Source: Terebella lapidaria (taxonomy: Eukaryota; Annelida; Polychaeta; Terebellida; Terebellidae). Taken from it: DNA of 64,000 nt. The notes under the pieces are model-generated. The model ran no database searches and was not told where the DNA came from. It worked only from the letters and a program-made list of their open reading frames with translations. Of the stretch, positions 1 to 12,158 are shown in pieces. The stretch lies in the NCBI GenBank assembly GCA_949152475.1, contig OX424570.1, forward strand, positions 2,096,181 to 2,160,180. Direction: 5' to 3'. Position 1 is the stretch's first letter. The number at the start of each line of letters is the position of its first letter. The translations under genes and the position numbers were made by a program.

Positions 1-33
1 TTCAGATACATCAATTGTTGCTCTGCCTTCTTA

Positions 34-1629
34 GGGGCCGGTCATTATTTATCAGGTGGGGGGGTTGGGTAAAAACTGGGGGGGTCACACTTTCATTTTC
101 AACATTATTGGGGGGGTCATACTTTTATTTTCGATGGGACTGGGGGGGTCGGAGTTTGAAATTGAGTTAATTTGAGAAAATCTGAATAGTAAAATAGTTA
201 GATAATTAGGTGGAAACAATTCACTCAATATCAGTACATGGACTGTTTGGAGAACGCAATGGAATTTCAGAACATTTTCAGTAAAACCATAATCTCACTG
301 AAACCGGATCCTGCAGAGGACCATCCAGGAACATCAACATCGAGAGACGCCGCAAGCTGTGTCCATCAGGGCTCAAAATTTATAATTTTATCCAGGAGCC
401 AAAGGCTCTATTTCGCTCCTATTCAACAATTTTTAGGAGCCAATTGGCTCCTAGAAGCATATTTCAATATTACCTTAAACCGATTTTCATCAGCCAATTG
501 GCTCGAGAGCTCTATTGCCTGGGAGCAAATCTGAAAGCCTATGGCTACCCATAAGTGGCAATTCTGAGCCCTGATGTGCATTGATCAACGCTCATCACTC
601 AGATTGAAACATTGTCACCAAGAATCAACTTTGGACCTAACGGAGCAGCACTATGTAGCTGAACACGGCGCCAGCAAGGATGAACCCAGATCAGCAGGGT
701 CCTGTCACAAACCAACCACGGATCAGCCAGTCCATACCACCTTGAGCAACATATTATCCCTTACGATGAACCCGAACCAGCATGCCAGAACCACAGACTG
801 GTTTTCCACTCAAAATTTTGTCAACACATGACCCCACTGAGGATATTTTCACACAGAATGGCAAAATAGTCCTGGATTGCCCACGGATGACCCGGGTAGT
901 GATACTGACTCACATGATTTCGATGGTGGTAGAACATTATGAGCCCATCATAGAGCCAACACAGACCTGATTCAAGACTAGAAAAAAACCCAGTTCTGAA
1001 TGGCCTGATCCACCAATTCTTCCCTGCTCATCAATGATATGTGGAAGAGCCCTGTATTTTTCGCGAGTTCGCTATGGTGTCCAGTCAGTCCGTGAGGGTT
1101 TTCATACATTTTTTCCATTCCATCAAAATTTCGGAGTCAAGGAATCAACTGAATCATCTTTGACCTAGGTCTCGAGTGTTTCAAATGGGCTCCGAAACGA
1201 TGGCTTGTGTAGTTGTGTAGTGGAAAAGAATATGCTAGTATCATACAAGTAATAATTGTTGTAATAGCATTCACACTTGAAGCGAAGGAATGGTGGATAC
1301 ACGGAGAGCACAAATCATAATATTCACTGACCTTATAGTATCATAAATTTGCGACAAAAGTCACAATTGTTTCAATAGCAATGTAAATAAAGCGTAAAAA
1401 GCATTCAAGTATCATATATATTATGATACTGGTGCGTTGTAATTGTCATCAATTGTGAAGCATAGCCTTATATTCATACATGGGGATTGGGGGGGTCATA
1501 CTTTTATTTTGGATCTTGGTGGGGGGGTCATAGGTTGGTTTTCAATATCGGTGGGGGGGTCAAACTTTCAAAACTTATGTCTCGGAAAAACCATCCAACC
1601 CCCCCACCCAGTAAATAATGACCGGCCCC
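34..1629. mobile_element. PIF/Harbinger-like non-autonomous DNA element
   Basis: The ends are inverted copies of GGGGCCGGTCATTATTTA followed by a G-rich GGTGGGGGGGTTGG block. TTA flanks both sides (31-33 and 1,630-1,632), giving a 3-bp TWA target duplication, which together with the GGG start is characteristic of PIF/Harbinger elements. Subterminal runs of seven Gs alternate with TCA(C/T)ACTTT(C/T)ATTTT on both sides. No transposase is visible, so it would be non-autonomous. An extra stretch of about 400 bp (roughly 1,047-1,440) is absent from the related copy at 59,972-61,084. Superfamily assignment is inferred from ends and target site only. Confidence 0.65.
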
Positions 1630-1653
1630 TTACGCACTTTATATAAATTGCAG

Positions 1654-1804
1654 CATGAACAAGTTTTGCCCACAGAGGTGTTGTGTGACGCCCCGGTGCC
1701 GGCGGCTGACTACTTCTGTGTGACGACCACCCGACAGGTCGGCACCCTGCGGTTGCGTTCCTGTAACAATGGTTACCGGTACCCCAGGTCTGTGGAGGGG
1801 ACAG
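1654..1804 (+). CDS. possible internal exon with sushi/CCP-like cysteine pattern
   Basis: A GC-rich open block in an AT-rich setting, bounded by AATTGCAG (acceptor, 1,646-1,653) and ACAG|GTCTGT (donor, 1,805). Translated from 1,654 it contains CDAPVP, then TTTRQVGTL, then SCNNGYRY and VEGTG. The spacing of C..P..(about 20)..C..GY....G is like the first half of a sushi/CCP module, but an additional Cys is present and the closing C...G.W...P.C part is not in this exon. The acceptor lies only about 20 bp beyond the end of the MITE, so any polypyrimidine tract would come from the transposon. No partner exon was found nearby; this could be chance. Confidence 0.2.
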
Positions 1805-2229
1805 GTCTGTGAATTTGACCGTCATTGTCAAGGTACATCATTCAGATGTTTATTCCACATGAAGATATGCCGGATGAAATAATGATGCAATCAACCAATC
1901 GATCAATCAATTTATTCAGAACTGTATGGAAAATGTACATTACGATATTTTCCGCATGTTTTCTATGTTCTCGATCCAACAATTCTCCATCGATATCGTC
2001 CTATAGCCCATTCCAACGGGTCGGTTTGTTGGTCGCAAATCAGGTCTCTATTCGTTTTGAGCAAGCCACAACAATTTTCTTCTTCCCCATTGAAAGAGAT
2101 TTTGACACTGTTTTCTTTTAAAATAATGGGAAATGCCTCAATTGTACTCACAGATTGCTTAACGATAGAGCTTGAAAATTGGGGCTTCCAAACGGGGAGT
2201 ATATGATGAGTTGTGTGATGACCTTGCAA
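1805..2229. other. no recognisable gene
   Basis: AT-rich sequence with short open frames on both strands (up to 98 codons) that lack recognisable motifs. Nothing supported. Confidence 0.5.
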
Positions 2230-2600
2230 CTGACCTTGGATGACATTGAAAGGTCACTTTTTGTCAAACATTTGGATCAAATATGAAGTTTCAACATTAC
2301 TACAACTAGTATTTGAACTTTTGCAGCTGCAGCGCTCGAGGCCGAGGGTTCAATTTCGGATATTGGTATCCACGTCTGATCAGTTTTGATATAATTTTGG
2401 TATATAAGTTGTGTTGCCCTCGAATAGATGGTCTGCATATCGCGGCTAATTTGATATTTTAACGGGAAATGACAACTTTGGTAAAAAAACAGTTTTGGTT
2501 TAACACTATACATGTACATTGTCCGGTAACCTTCCACAACCCTTGGGCTAATGTAGTCCTGTAGCTTTTTAGCTTACGAAGGGAACATAGGGTATGATGT
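2230..2600. repeat. end of a dispersed AGGTCA-bearing repeat
   Basis: Contains spaced TGACCTT / AAGGTCA half-sites at its left side and, at 2,517-2,560, CATTGTCCGGTAACCTT followed by CCCTTGGGCTAAT. The same terminal string recurs at 63,487-63,520, where it closes the 61.3-63.5 kb repeat, so this is probably the end of a related copy. Left boundary not resolved. Confidence 0.4.
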
Positions 2601-3840
2601 AAAAGCATTCCACTCTACTGCATCCATTTCATGTTTGATATAATGTATATCTGTTTGGAAATACATCGGGTACCATTTATTGGATTGCATTAAAACGTTG
2701 ACTGATGTTGCACAATAACGTAAACTATGTCATGTTTTATATAGCAATGCACCGCTGTAACACATTTAGAAAGAAGTCTTATATATATTGTGTGCATGGT
2801 AGGGTTTCATATGTTCTTTGAGTTAGGTGCATATAGCAAGACACACGATTCCCGGCAGCATTCAGAACAGTTCTAGAGGCACCAATTATAACGGGATATT
2901 GCCTTACAATGCCACGTTCTCTCGAGCCAGAGCGTTGTAATTATCTCGGGAAAAATATCCAGCACTACAGGTGCTGTCAGGTGGACATGCTCCCGGCTTC
3001 CTCTGAAGCAATCCACACATTCAACAACAATTAACCACTGAATTGCAAACATACCATACACACATAATCACACAAACTTCAGGCCAACAAATCACTGCCA
3101 CGATTCCCACTTGGCTAAAAAAAAATGTCATAAAAATGTTTATTTCTCTGCAGAGATCTTACAGAAACTAAGATCACCTTTCTTTCCCACAACCCCTGAT
3201 GTTGTTTGGATGCAAGACCTGTGGACAATATTTATTTGGTTCAGGAGATGTAATTTTACGTCCTGTCAGTATAAATCCCAAGGCCCAAAATTAGATATCC
3301 TAATACGGAATGGTTCCTATTTTTAACTGAATAAGTCAGCGGGGGATCAATGCATTCATCAGCACTTGATGACCTAAGAGGAGTGGACCGTACATTAATT
3401 CGCTTCGAAGGTCAACAGGTTAATGGGGAATGTAGTGTTCCTAACCTGGGAGTGTGGTCTTATGTGCTCAATTTTGATACGACCGTCTTGTGGAGGAGGA
3501 TGTACATCATGTTGCACATATTATGCTGAAGCTTTGTATTTGACATGTTGCACTATCATCTGCATTCAATTGGTCCATTCAGATAAAACTACATGCATTT
3601 TAACACATCATGTACAGAGATGAGGCTCGTCACAGGGACTCGCGTGGAGATTCCTTTGTATGGTAAACGCTCTGTTTCCCCCAATGCAGTCATTACTTGC
3701 CCAGAGGTTCTTCCTACGCTCAAAGAAAGCGCCGAGTTTATAAATAGCGATAATTACACCAGTGGCCACATTGCAAATAACACACACTAACAAATGATCC
3801 GTTTCCCTCATACAACAACTAGTGTGGTAGCCAAACACGT
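2601..3840. other. unannotated AT-rich stretch
   Basis: No domain-bearing frame, RNA gene or clear repeat seen. Short frames (62-76 codons) on both strands look like chance. Confidence 0.5.
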
Positions 3841-4690
3841 GGTTGTCGAGAGTTACACTGTTAAGCTACAGTCCCATATAAGTGACGGTGGAGCAAGGTG
3901 CATCCCGGAGGAATACCGGGGTTGAACGGCTTCTGCACACTATGTTGACGTCAAAATGAGTCGAAATAATCTGAGATTGAAAATGTTGCACCACAGTCGA
4001 GCCCGGAGGTTTGTGGACTGTCAAAAACCTCCAGGATGCCCCGGCTCTGTGGCTCTTTCCGGGATGCAGCTTGTGAACGTCGTGTTGACGACGTGATGAA
4101 AGGTAGTGGTGTCGGTAAATTTTGGATGGCACCGTGGTGGACCGTGGTCCCAAAGATATTCTTTTTGACACAGAGTACGTTCCATTTGGCACCGGAGACC
4201 ACACGACACCTACACGTTGACACATGATGGAGGAATTCCAGCCGCGGTACAGGATAACATCATATGGTTCATGGCGTTGAAACACGATGGCCGACACGAT
4301 AGGACCCGGTATCATACGGCATAGGCCAGTGATACACGGTGACCTATGGGGTATAATGGCATTCGCCATACTGACATCGTGTTGGTGCCGGCTACCACCG
4401 GAGCTCCACCTTGATCTACCGTGATGTACTGTTCCGTCGACTTCAATACACACCAGGGTCAAACTGGTTTTTTGTGAAGAACACATGCCGGTCCATGCCA
4501 GAACACCCGGATCTTGGAGACCCGAGTGCCGTGCTTCGTTGCCTAAGGCTGCATTGCACCAGCCTCATATGGGACTGGGGCTTTTTGTCGTCTGTTCACA
4601 TCACGTGTGATGTCGGCTTCATACTGCAAGGTCACGTGAGCACACACCACAATAGAGATACACGTATTCATATACATACATAACCCACAG
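3841..4690. other. GC-rich block with a long open frame, probably non-coding
   Basis: The composition is distinctly richer in G+C than the flanks. The minus strand is open for about 206 codons (3,866-4,486), and other frames are open too. The translation is rich in Ser, Arg, His and Pro without a recognisable domain, and the DNA is full of loosely repeated CCGTGG/GACACG-type words, as in the interior of the repeat at 60.3-60.8 kb. This favours degenerate repeat DNA over a gene. Confidence 0.3.
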
Positions 4691-5038
4691 AAGCAGGTGA
4701 ATTTTCTTTTATTGTTTCGTTCTATGTTAGGCATCTCAGAAAAACACTTCCAGTTATCATTGAGCTAAGCTAGCACCAAATATACACCATTTTCATTAAC
4801 AATGATTAATACATTACTATATGCATGCTCAGTCGGTCGAATATGAAGCTCTTCAAAGCGGATGTAATTTTGACAAATGAGCGATGCAGCTTAGGGTGGA
4901 TTCTTTGATCACACCATATTTCTTCTTTCTTCGTCAGACAGGCTCTGTGATCTTGTGTTACGCTAATAAGCCTGTCTTCATGTGCTGTTGAAAAACATGA
5001 CCATTACGAGACACTGTTCGCATACACCGTCACGTTAT
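4691..5038. other. no recognisable feature
   Basis: AT-rich spacer leading into the 1.26-kb tandem array. Nothing recognised. Confidence 0.5.
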
Positions 5039-5204
5039 TACTTGCCGGAATCTAAAGATTTCGGCAAGTATGTTGGTTCGTTCGTGGATTTGTGGATTTG
5101 TTTGTGTCCAGCCTAGCGTCCACAATTCTTACTTTATTTCTCTCAAAGTTGGTGTACATATTCACTAGGACACCGGGCAGAAAACGTCCTATTTTGGTGT
5201 ATCT

Positions 5205-5229
5205 AGGTCAAAGGTCAAGGTCAAGGTCA
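5205..5229 (+). promoter_or_regulatory. four-fold AGGTCA nuclear-receptor half-site cluster
   Basis: AGGTCA occurs at 5,205, 5,212, 5,218 and 5,224. The first pair has one intervening base (a DR1 arrangement, the site type of RXR/HNF4/COUP-TF receptors); the others abut, so that TCAAGGTCA (ERR/NR5A-type extended half-sites) is also formed. Equivalent clusters recur in the other three units. Binding is inferred from motif only; no target gene is implied. Confidence 0.45.
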
Positions 5230-5333
5230 CGTAAAATGTCGAAAACACATAAGTGCTCATAACTCCGGTTCTAATCGTCGTAGAGACTTCAAATTAAGTG
5301 CATATGATAGATATACTCGAGTTCTATCTCTTG

Positions 5334-5364
5334 TGACCTTGACCTTGACCTTTGACCTTGACCT
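5334..5364 (-). promoter_or_regulatory. five-fold TGACCT half-site cluster
   Basis: TGACCT starts at 5,334, 5,340, 5,346, 5,353 and 5,359, giving contiguous half-sites with one DR1 spacing in the middle. It opposes the cluster at 5,205-5,229 and is conserved in the other copies of the tandem repeat (near 6,600, 7,863 and 9,127). Confidence 0.45.
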
Positions 5365-8300
5365 TGAAAAGTTCGCCTGAGGTCGAATATTTGACCTTGG
5401 AGGTCACCTCCTCCGATTTTCGATCTGATGCTTGGAAACGATGTGGGACCGGTCCCTCATGGGCAATATCAATTTTTAGCGCGATCGGTCAATTCGTTAT
5501 GACGTAATTGACGTTTCTATGGCAACCAAATCGTTCCCATTGTAAACAAAATTGCAGGTTTCAAGCTGGCCATGCTGATAAAAGCGTCAATAATGTGCTT
5601 AAAAATCCAATAATACACCTGTTCATAGCCAAGGATGAGTTCTTTCGTTCCACGAAATTTCAAGGTCAAAGGTCGAGAGTCAAGGTCAATATTGACCCGC
5701 AAGTGAAAACCATGTAGGTCACTATATCTCAGGAAGTAAGCAAGATAGAGACACGAAAGTAAATTCACAGGATTGCAATCACTTAGCATAATAACTTTTG
5801 TATTTACATCTAAGGCGTATGACCGATAGCCTTTGCAAGCGCCTGAGGTCGAAGTTGACCTCAAAAATGACCTTGACCTTGACCTTTTGCCAAAATATCG
5901 AGTAGTAACTCGTTTGAAAGGTCTTCGAGAGTACTTTCCAAATCTGTTGTTATTTTCGGAATCGGACGTCAATTGACGTCATAATGACGTCAAACGTGAT
6001 TTCAAACTGACATTTAGCCCTTTTGAGTGTCAGATGTGCAAAGTTATAGCATTTACTGCAGATCTAACAGATGCAAACGATGTGGATTTTGTCTATGATG
6101 GTCTCTATCAATTTTTAGCTCAATCGACAAATCCGTTCTGACGTAATTGACGTTTTGTTGACAACAAATCGGTGAAATTTCAAAGGAAACTCATTATTTG
6201 AAGATCTTATGATCTTGTTCGGTTATGATATAACTCATATAAACACGATTTTATCATGCATGTCCAAAAACTCCATTCACAGTTAGTTTGCAGTATAGAA
6301 TTGACGCCAAATGACGTCATAATTACGTAGTCATTCCGGCAAGTGTGTGGCCTATGGCCTCTCGTTTGTTTGTTCGCACTCTAGCGTCCACAGTTCTTGC
6401 TTAAAAGCTTCCAAAATTCGTGTGCAGAATCTGTAGAATACCGGCCAGAAAACGTCCTATTTTGGTGTGTCTAGGTCAAGGGTCAAGGTCAAGGTCAAGC
6501 AAAACGTCGAAAACACATAAGTGGCCATAACTCCGGTTCTAATTATGCTAGAGACTTCAAACCAAGTTCATATTGTAGACAAACTCGAGTTCTATCTTCC
6601 ATGACCTTGACCTTGACCTTTGACCTTGACCTTGAGAAGTTCGCCCGAGGTCGAATATTTGACCTTGGAGGTCACCTCCTCCGATTTTCGATCTGATGCT
6701 TGGAAACGATGTGGGACCGGTCCCTCATGCTCAATGTCAATTTTTAGCCCGATCGGCCAATTCGTTATGACGTAATTGACGTTTCTATGGCAACGAAATC
6801 GGCCCCATTATAAGCGAAATTGCATGTTTCAAGCTGTCGATGCTGATAAAAGCGTCAATAATGTGCGTAAAAATCTGATAATACACCATTTTATAGTCAA
6901 GGATAAGTTCTTTTGTTCCAGAAAATTTCAAAGTCAAAGGTCGAAAGTCAAGGTCAATATTGACCTGCAAGTGAAAACCATGTGGGTCACTATATCTCAG
7001 GAAGTAAGCATGATAGAGACACGAAAGTAAATTCACAGTATTGCACTCACTTAGCCTAACAACTTTTGCATTTACACCTAAGGCGTATGACCGATAGCAT
7101 CTGAAAGCGCCTGAGGTCGAAGTTGACCTCAAAAATGACCTTGACCTTTTGCAAAAATATCGAGTAGTAACTCGTTTGAAAGGTCTTCGAGAGTACTTTC
7201 CAAATATGTTGTCATTTTTGGAATTGGACGTCAATTGACGTCATAATGACGTCAAACGTGATTTCAGACTGACATTTTGGCCTTTTGAGTGTCAGATGTG
7301 CAAAGTTATAACATTTACTGCATATTTAGCATATGCAAACGATGTGGAGTCGTCCTGTGATGGTCTCTGTCAATTTTTAGCACAATGGATATATCCGTTT
7401 TGACGTAATTGACGTTTTTGTGGCAACAAATCGGTAAAATTTCAAAGGTAACTCATCATTTGAAGATTTTATGATCTTGTCTGGTTATAATATAACATAT
7501 ATAAACACGATTATATCATGCATATTTAAAAACTCCATTCACAGTAAGTTAGCAGTATAGAATTGACGACAAATGACGTCATAATTGCGTACTTAGTCCG
7601 GCAAGTGTGTGGCCTATGGCCTCTCGTTTGTTTGTTCGCACTCTAGCGTCCACAGTTCTTGATCAAAAGCTTCCAAAATTCGTGTGCAGAATCTGTAGTA
7701 TACCGGCCAGAAAACGTCCTATGTTGGTGTGTCTAGGTCAAATGTCAAGGTCAAGGTCAAGCAAAACGTTGAAAACACATAAGTGGCCATAACTTCGGTT
7801 CTAATGGTCCTAGAGACTTCAAATCAAGTTCATATTGTAGATAAACTCGAGTTCTATCTTCTGTGACCTTGACCTTGACCTTTGATCTTGACCTTGAGAA
7901 GTTCGCCTGAGGTCGAATATTTGACCTTGGAGGTCACCTCCTCCGATTTTCGATCTGATGCTTGGAAACGATGTCGGTCCGGTCCCTCATGCTCAATGTC
8001 AATTTTTATCCCGATTGGCCGATTCGTTATGACGTAATTGACGTTTCTATGGCAACGAAATCGGCCCCATTATAAGCGAAATTGCATGTTTCAAGCTGTC
8101 GATGCTGATAAAAGCGTCAATAATGTGCGTAAACATCTGATAATACCCCAGTTTATAGTCAAGGATAAGTTCTTTTGTTCCAGAAAATTTCAAGGTCAAA
8201 GGTCGAAAGTCAAGGTCAATATTGGCCTGCAAGTGAAAACCATGTGAGTCACTATATCTCAGGAAGTAAGCAAGATAGAGACACGAATGTAAATCCACAG

Positions 8301-10161
8301 TATTGCACTCATTTAGCCTAACAACTTTTGCATTTACACCTAAGGCGTATGACCGATAGCCTTTGCAAGCGCCTGAGGTCGAAGTTGACCTCAAAAATGA
8401 CCTTGACCTTGACCTTTTGCAAAAATATCGAGTAGTAACTCGTTTGAAAGGTCTTCGAGAGTACTTTCCAAATATGTTGTCATCTTTGGAATCGGACGTC
8501 AATTGACGTCATAATGACGTCAAATGTGATTTCAGACTGACATTTAGGCCCTTTGAATGTCAGAGGTGCGAAGTTATAACATTTACTGCATATCTAGCAT
8601 ATGTTCACGATGTGGAGTCGTCCTGTGATGGTCTCTATCAATTTTTAGCACAATCGATATATCCGTTTTGACGTAATTGACGTTTATGTGGCAACAAATC
8701 GGTAAAATTTCAAAGGAAAGTCATCATTTGAAGATATTATGATCTTGTCTGGTTATAATATAACATATATGAACACGATTTTTTCATCCATATTTAAAAA
8801 TTCCATTCACAGTAAGTTTGCAGTAAATAATTGACGACAAATGACGTCATAATTGCGTACTCATTCCGGCAAGTGTGTGGCCTATGGCCTCTTGTTTGTT
8901 TATCGCCTAGCGTCCACATTTCTTACCTGATTCCTCCCAAACTCGGTGTGCATATTCTGTAGGACACTGGGCACTGAACGTCCTATTTTAGTGAATCTGG
9001 GTCAAAGGTCAAGGTCAAGGTCACACAAAACGTTGAAAACACGTAAGGGGCCATAACTCCGGTTCTAATCGTCGTAGAGACTTCAAACTCAGTTCATATT
9101 GTAGATATACTCGAGTTCTATCTTTTGTGACCTTGACCTTGACCCTTTGACCTTGACCTTGAGAAGTTCGCCTGAGGTCGAATATTTGACCTTGGAGGTC
9201 ACCTCCTCCGATTTTCGATCTGATGCTTGGAAACGATGTAGGACCGGTCCCTCATGCTCAATGTCAATTTTCAGCCCGATCGGCCAATTCGTTATGACGT
9301 AATTGACGTTTCTATGGCAACGAAATCGGCCCCATTGTAAGAGAAATTGCATGTTTCAAGCTGTCGATGCTGATAAAAGCGTCAATGATGTGCGTAAAAA
9401 TCTGATAATACACCAGTTTATAGTCAAGGATAAGTTCTTTTGTTCCAGAAAATTTCAAGGTCAAAGGTCGAAAGTCAAGGTCAATATCGACCTGCAAGTG
9501 AAAACCATGTGGGTCACTATATCTCAGGAAGTAAGCAAGATAGAGACACGAAAGTAAATCCACAGTATTGCACTCACTTAGCTCAACAACTTTTGCATTT
9601 ACACCTAAGGCGTATGACCGATAGCCTTTGCAAGCGCCTCAGGTCGAAGTTGACCTCAAAAATGACCTTGACCTTGACCTTTTGTAAAAATATTGAGTAG
9701 TAGCTCGTTTGAAAGGTCTTTGAGAGTACTTTCCAGATATGTTGTCACTTTTGAGATCGGACGTCAATTGACGTCATAATGACGTCAAATGTGATTTCAG
9801 ACTAACATTTAGGCATTTTTAGTGTCAGATGTGCAAAAATATAACATTTACTGCAGATCTAGTACATGCAAACGATGTGGAGTCGTTCTGTGATGGTTCC
9901 TATCAATTTTTAGGTCAATCAATATATCCGTTTTGACGTAATTGACGTTTTTGTGGCAACAAATCAGTAAAATTTCAACGGAAACTCATCATTTGAAGAT
10001 ATTATGATCTTGTCCGGTTATAATATAACATATATAAACACGATTTTATCATGCATATTTAAAAACTCCATTCACAGTAAGTTTGCAGTATATAATTGAC
10101 GACAAATGACGTCATAATTGCGTAATTATTCCGGCAAGTGTGTGGCCTATGGCCTCTCGTT

Positions 10162-10847
10162 TTAATGTTATTTTAAGCAGCACATACTCTTGCGCTATCC
10201 GAGATTTGTGATAAGGCTGAACTGAGTGCTCAGGCAGCTTTTCAGAACGAGGTTCGAACAGTCGATTTGGTTCCTTGGTCGTTAGTTATGGCAAATAAAT
10301 TTTGAATGTATTGTATATAGTAATATAATGTAGTAGAACATTCCCCTGTGGCAGAGATGCCCATCTCCAGAACTGAGAGGTGTGCAAAGCAAAATGTCTG
10401 CGCTTTCAGGTCCTGTTTTGAGACTACATCAGAAGAACAATAAAACACTAAATGTGCAAGATTGATCTGGTACAAAAAGAGGATCTCAAAGCCCAGACAA
10501 GAAGTCCGCTCTTTGTACCGCATCAATCGTACACATTCAGTGTTTTATTGTTCTTCCGATATAGGCGTATATTATATAGATACACATTAATTAAGATACG
10601 ATATTCAGAGTAATTCTTATCCGAGTCATTGCATCCTACCGAAAATCAATTCACTCATCTTTCCTTTTGCTATACTTCTCGTCGAATGTGAATATTATGC
10701 TGGAAATTATATACCCCGTTGAGCAAGTACGTGAAAGGAATTACACACATGGATTCAGGCCAAGATTGCCAAAGAAAATCATATTTTTCAGATCACTAGT
10801 GAGAATCACACATAGAATGAGCACGTGACACTGCTGGTAGAAGTTAA
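10162..10847. other. spacer with a 24-bp inverted repeat
   Basis: No gene recognised. AGAAGAACAATAAAACACTA near 10,431 and its near-exact reverse complement near 10,534-10,557 enclose about 80 bp, a potential stem-loop or a small foldback element. A 94-codon minus-strand frame overlaps it without known motifs. Confidence 0.35.
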
Positions 10848-11945
10848 ATAGACGTGGAATCAATACCCAGTATTAAGTATTCCGAGCAAACAAAACAGGG
10901 TCCGTTATCCAATCTCATAGTCCGGGGACAGAAAGTCATATCAGGCATACGAAGTGAGAGAAAACAAAAATGACAGGGAAACTCATGAACCCCCAAAAAT
11001 GGCCATTAGGAGGTGAAATCAGGTGTTCCGGAAAGAGTGAGCATTTCCTGCCCCAGTAGTGGCACCCGTCATGAATTCCCCAAAATTAACATGAAAATAG
11101 ATCTAGTTGCATGGCAGACATGGATTTGCTGTATTTATCAACCAGATCATGATGACGTCCATAGAATTTAGTAAACGCAGCTATAAGTCTTGGTAAAACA
11201 TATCCTTGTCGCAGCAGTTTAGAGACTAGCTGGGTACTTCGATAGACAAAGTCCTCATATTTGCAACTAGCTCTGGAATAGCGTATAAGTTGAGAAACAA
11301 ACACACCATATGCCGGTGACATAGGAATGTTGCTGCATAGAAAAGGGAAATTGACTATGGAAAAATTGAAATCATCACGTTTGTCATATAATCTAGTTGA
11401 CAGGTTATATCAATCTCCAACCTCAGGTCTAGATAGTTAGAAAAATTAGCGGAGTCTGTAGTATCCTTAATTTCAAGTTACTTAGGATATATGACATCCA
11501 AATAATCACCAAATTTGGGATTATTTAGCGACAATACATCATCTATGTATCGGAAAGTGAAATTAAAATTACATGTTAGTTTGTTAGAACCTCCTCGTTG
11601 TAAATGTTGGATAAAATCTGATTCATATGAGTATAAAAACAGGTCTGCCAATAATGGTGCACAGTTTGTACCCATGGGAATACCAATAGTTTTTTGAAAT
11701 ATTCGACCACCAAATTCCACAAATATATTATCAATCAGAAAATTAACCATATTTACCACATCTATTTCAGTATATTTGTATGGGGCATCAGAGTCGCCTT
11801 TAACAAAATAAGCGGTATTATATTTAACTACAATATAGTGGTACCGACGTTGGCCTTTTTTAGAGAAAAATGAATTATTGATTAGTTTTTTAAGCTGAGA
11901 CTTCAGTTCAGAATGAGGTATAGTTGTGTACAAAGTAAATCTTTC
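10848..11945 (-). mobile_element. Penelope-like retroelement fossil (RT part and 3' end)
   Basis: Read on the minus strand, the sequence shows a reverse transcriptase of Penelope-like type: GIPMGTNCAPLLADLFLY, then FRYIDDVLSLNN (YxDD catalytic core), then a carboxy part with SPAYGVFVSQLIRYSRA and KFYGRHHDLVDKY. The 3' end, reading ...GATTCCACGTCTAT, coincides with that of the copies at 20,322-20,851 and 39,205-39,382, so it is a real element end. The 5' part is missing, as is usual for such insertions. The element is broken in several places and not functional. Non-LTR family; Neptune-like affiliation is from memory only. Confidence 0.75.
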
Positions 11946-11961
11946 CCCTAGGATACCATAA

Positions 11962-12158
11962 AATTAGTGACCTTTTGGCTTGTGACTGGGTGCAGGTGTA
12001 TTTGTCATACATATATTCCATAGGGTTTGATTCGGATTGCTATTTGTTTTGATCAATTGTTGGGCATTGTATGCTAAGTGCACCAGGTGGAAACAGTAGA
12101 AACAACTGTATTTTGTCATCAAAATCTGGTTGTATTGAAGGTGATGAATTGACATTTA
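11962..12158. repeat. partial copy of a dispersed ~350-bp repeat (family R1)
   Basis: Begins GTGACCTTTTGGCTTGTGA and contains AGTAGAAACAACTGTATTTTG and ATCAAAATCTGGTTGTATTG, which match stretches in the tandem copies at 25,776-26,455 (opposite strand) and 62,673-63,225. Diverged and truncated. Confidence 0.5.

Larger units (their letters stand above)
5039..10161. repeat. four-copy tandem array of a ~1.26-kb repeat
   Basis: The junction string GTGTGTGGCCTATGGCCTCT appears near 6,349, 7,611, 8,874 and 10,139, and an internal landmark (MTFLWQ frame) starts at 5,508, 6,776, 8,038 and 9,303, so the period is 1,262-1,268 bp. Copies are highly similar, with scattered substitutions and small indels. 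The outer ends are inverted (ACTTGCCGGA at 5,040; TCCGGCAAGT at 10,130), and the left end has a near-perfect 28-bp palindrome at 5,042-5,069. Each unit has clustered AGGTCA half-sites, TGACGTCA palindromes and conserved open frames on both strands that look incidental. Likely a tandemly amplified TIR element. Confidence 0.85.

Noticed and set aside
3866-4486. 206-codon minus-strand frame
   Set aside because: GC-rich degenerate repeat DNA with other frames also open; no domain, no splice context, unusual composition.
5517-9563. Conserved 83-151-codon frames on both strands in each 1.26-kb unit
   Set aside because: They follow from copies being similar; translations are biased (RSRSRS, YLAYFLRY), overlap each other on opposite strands and match no known protein.
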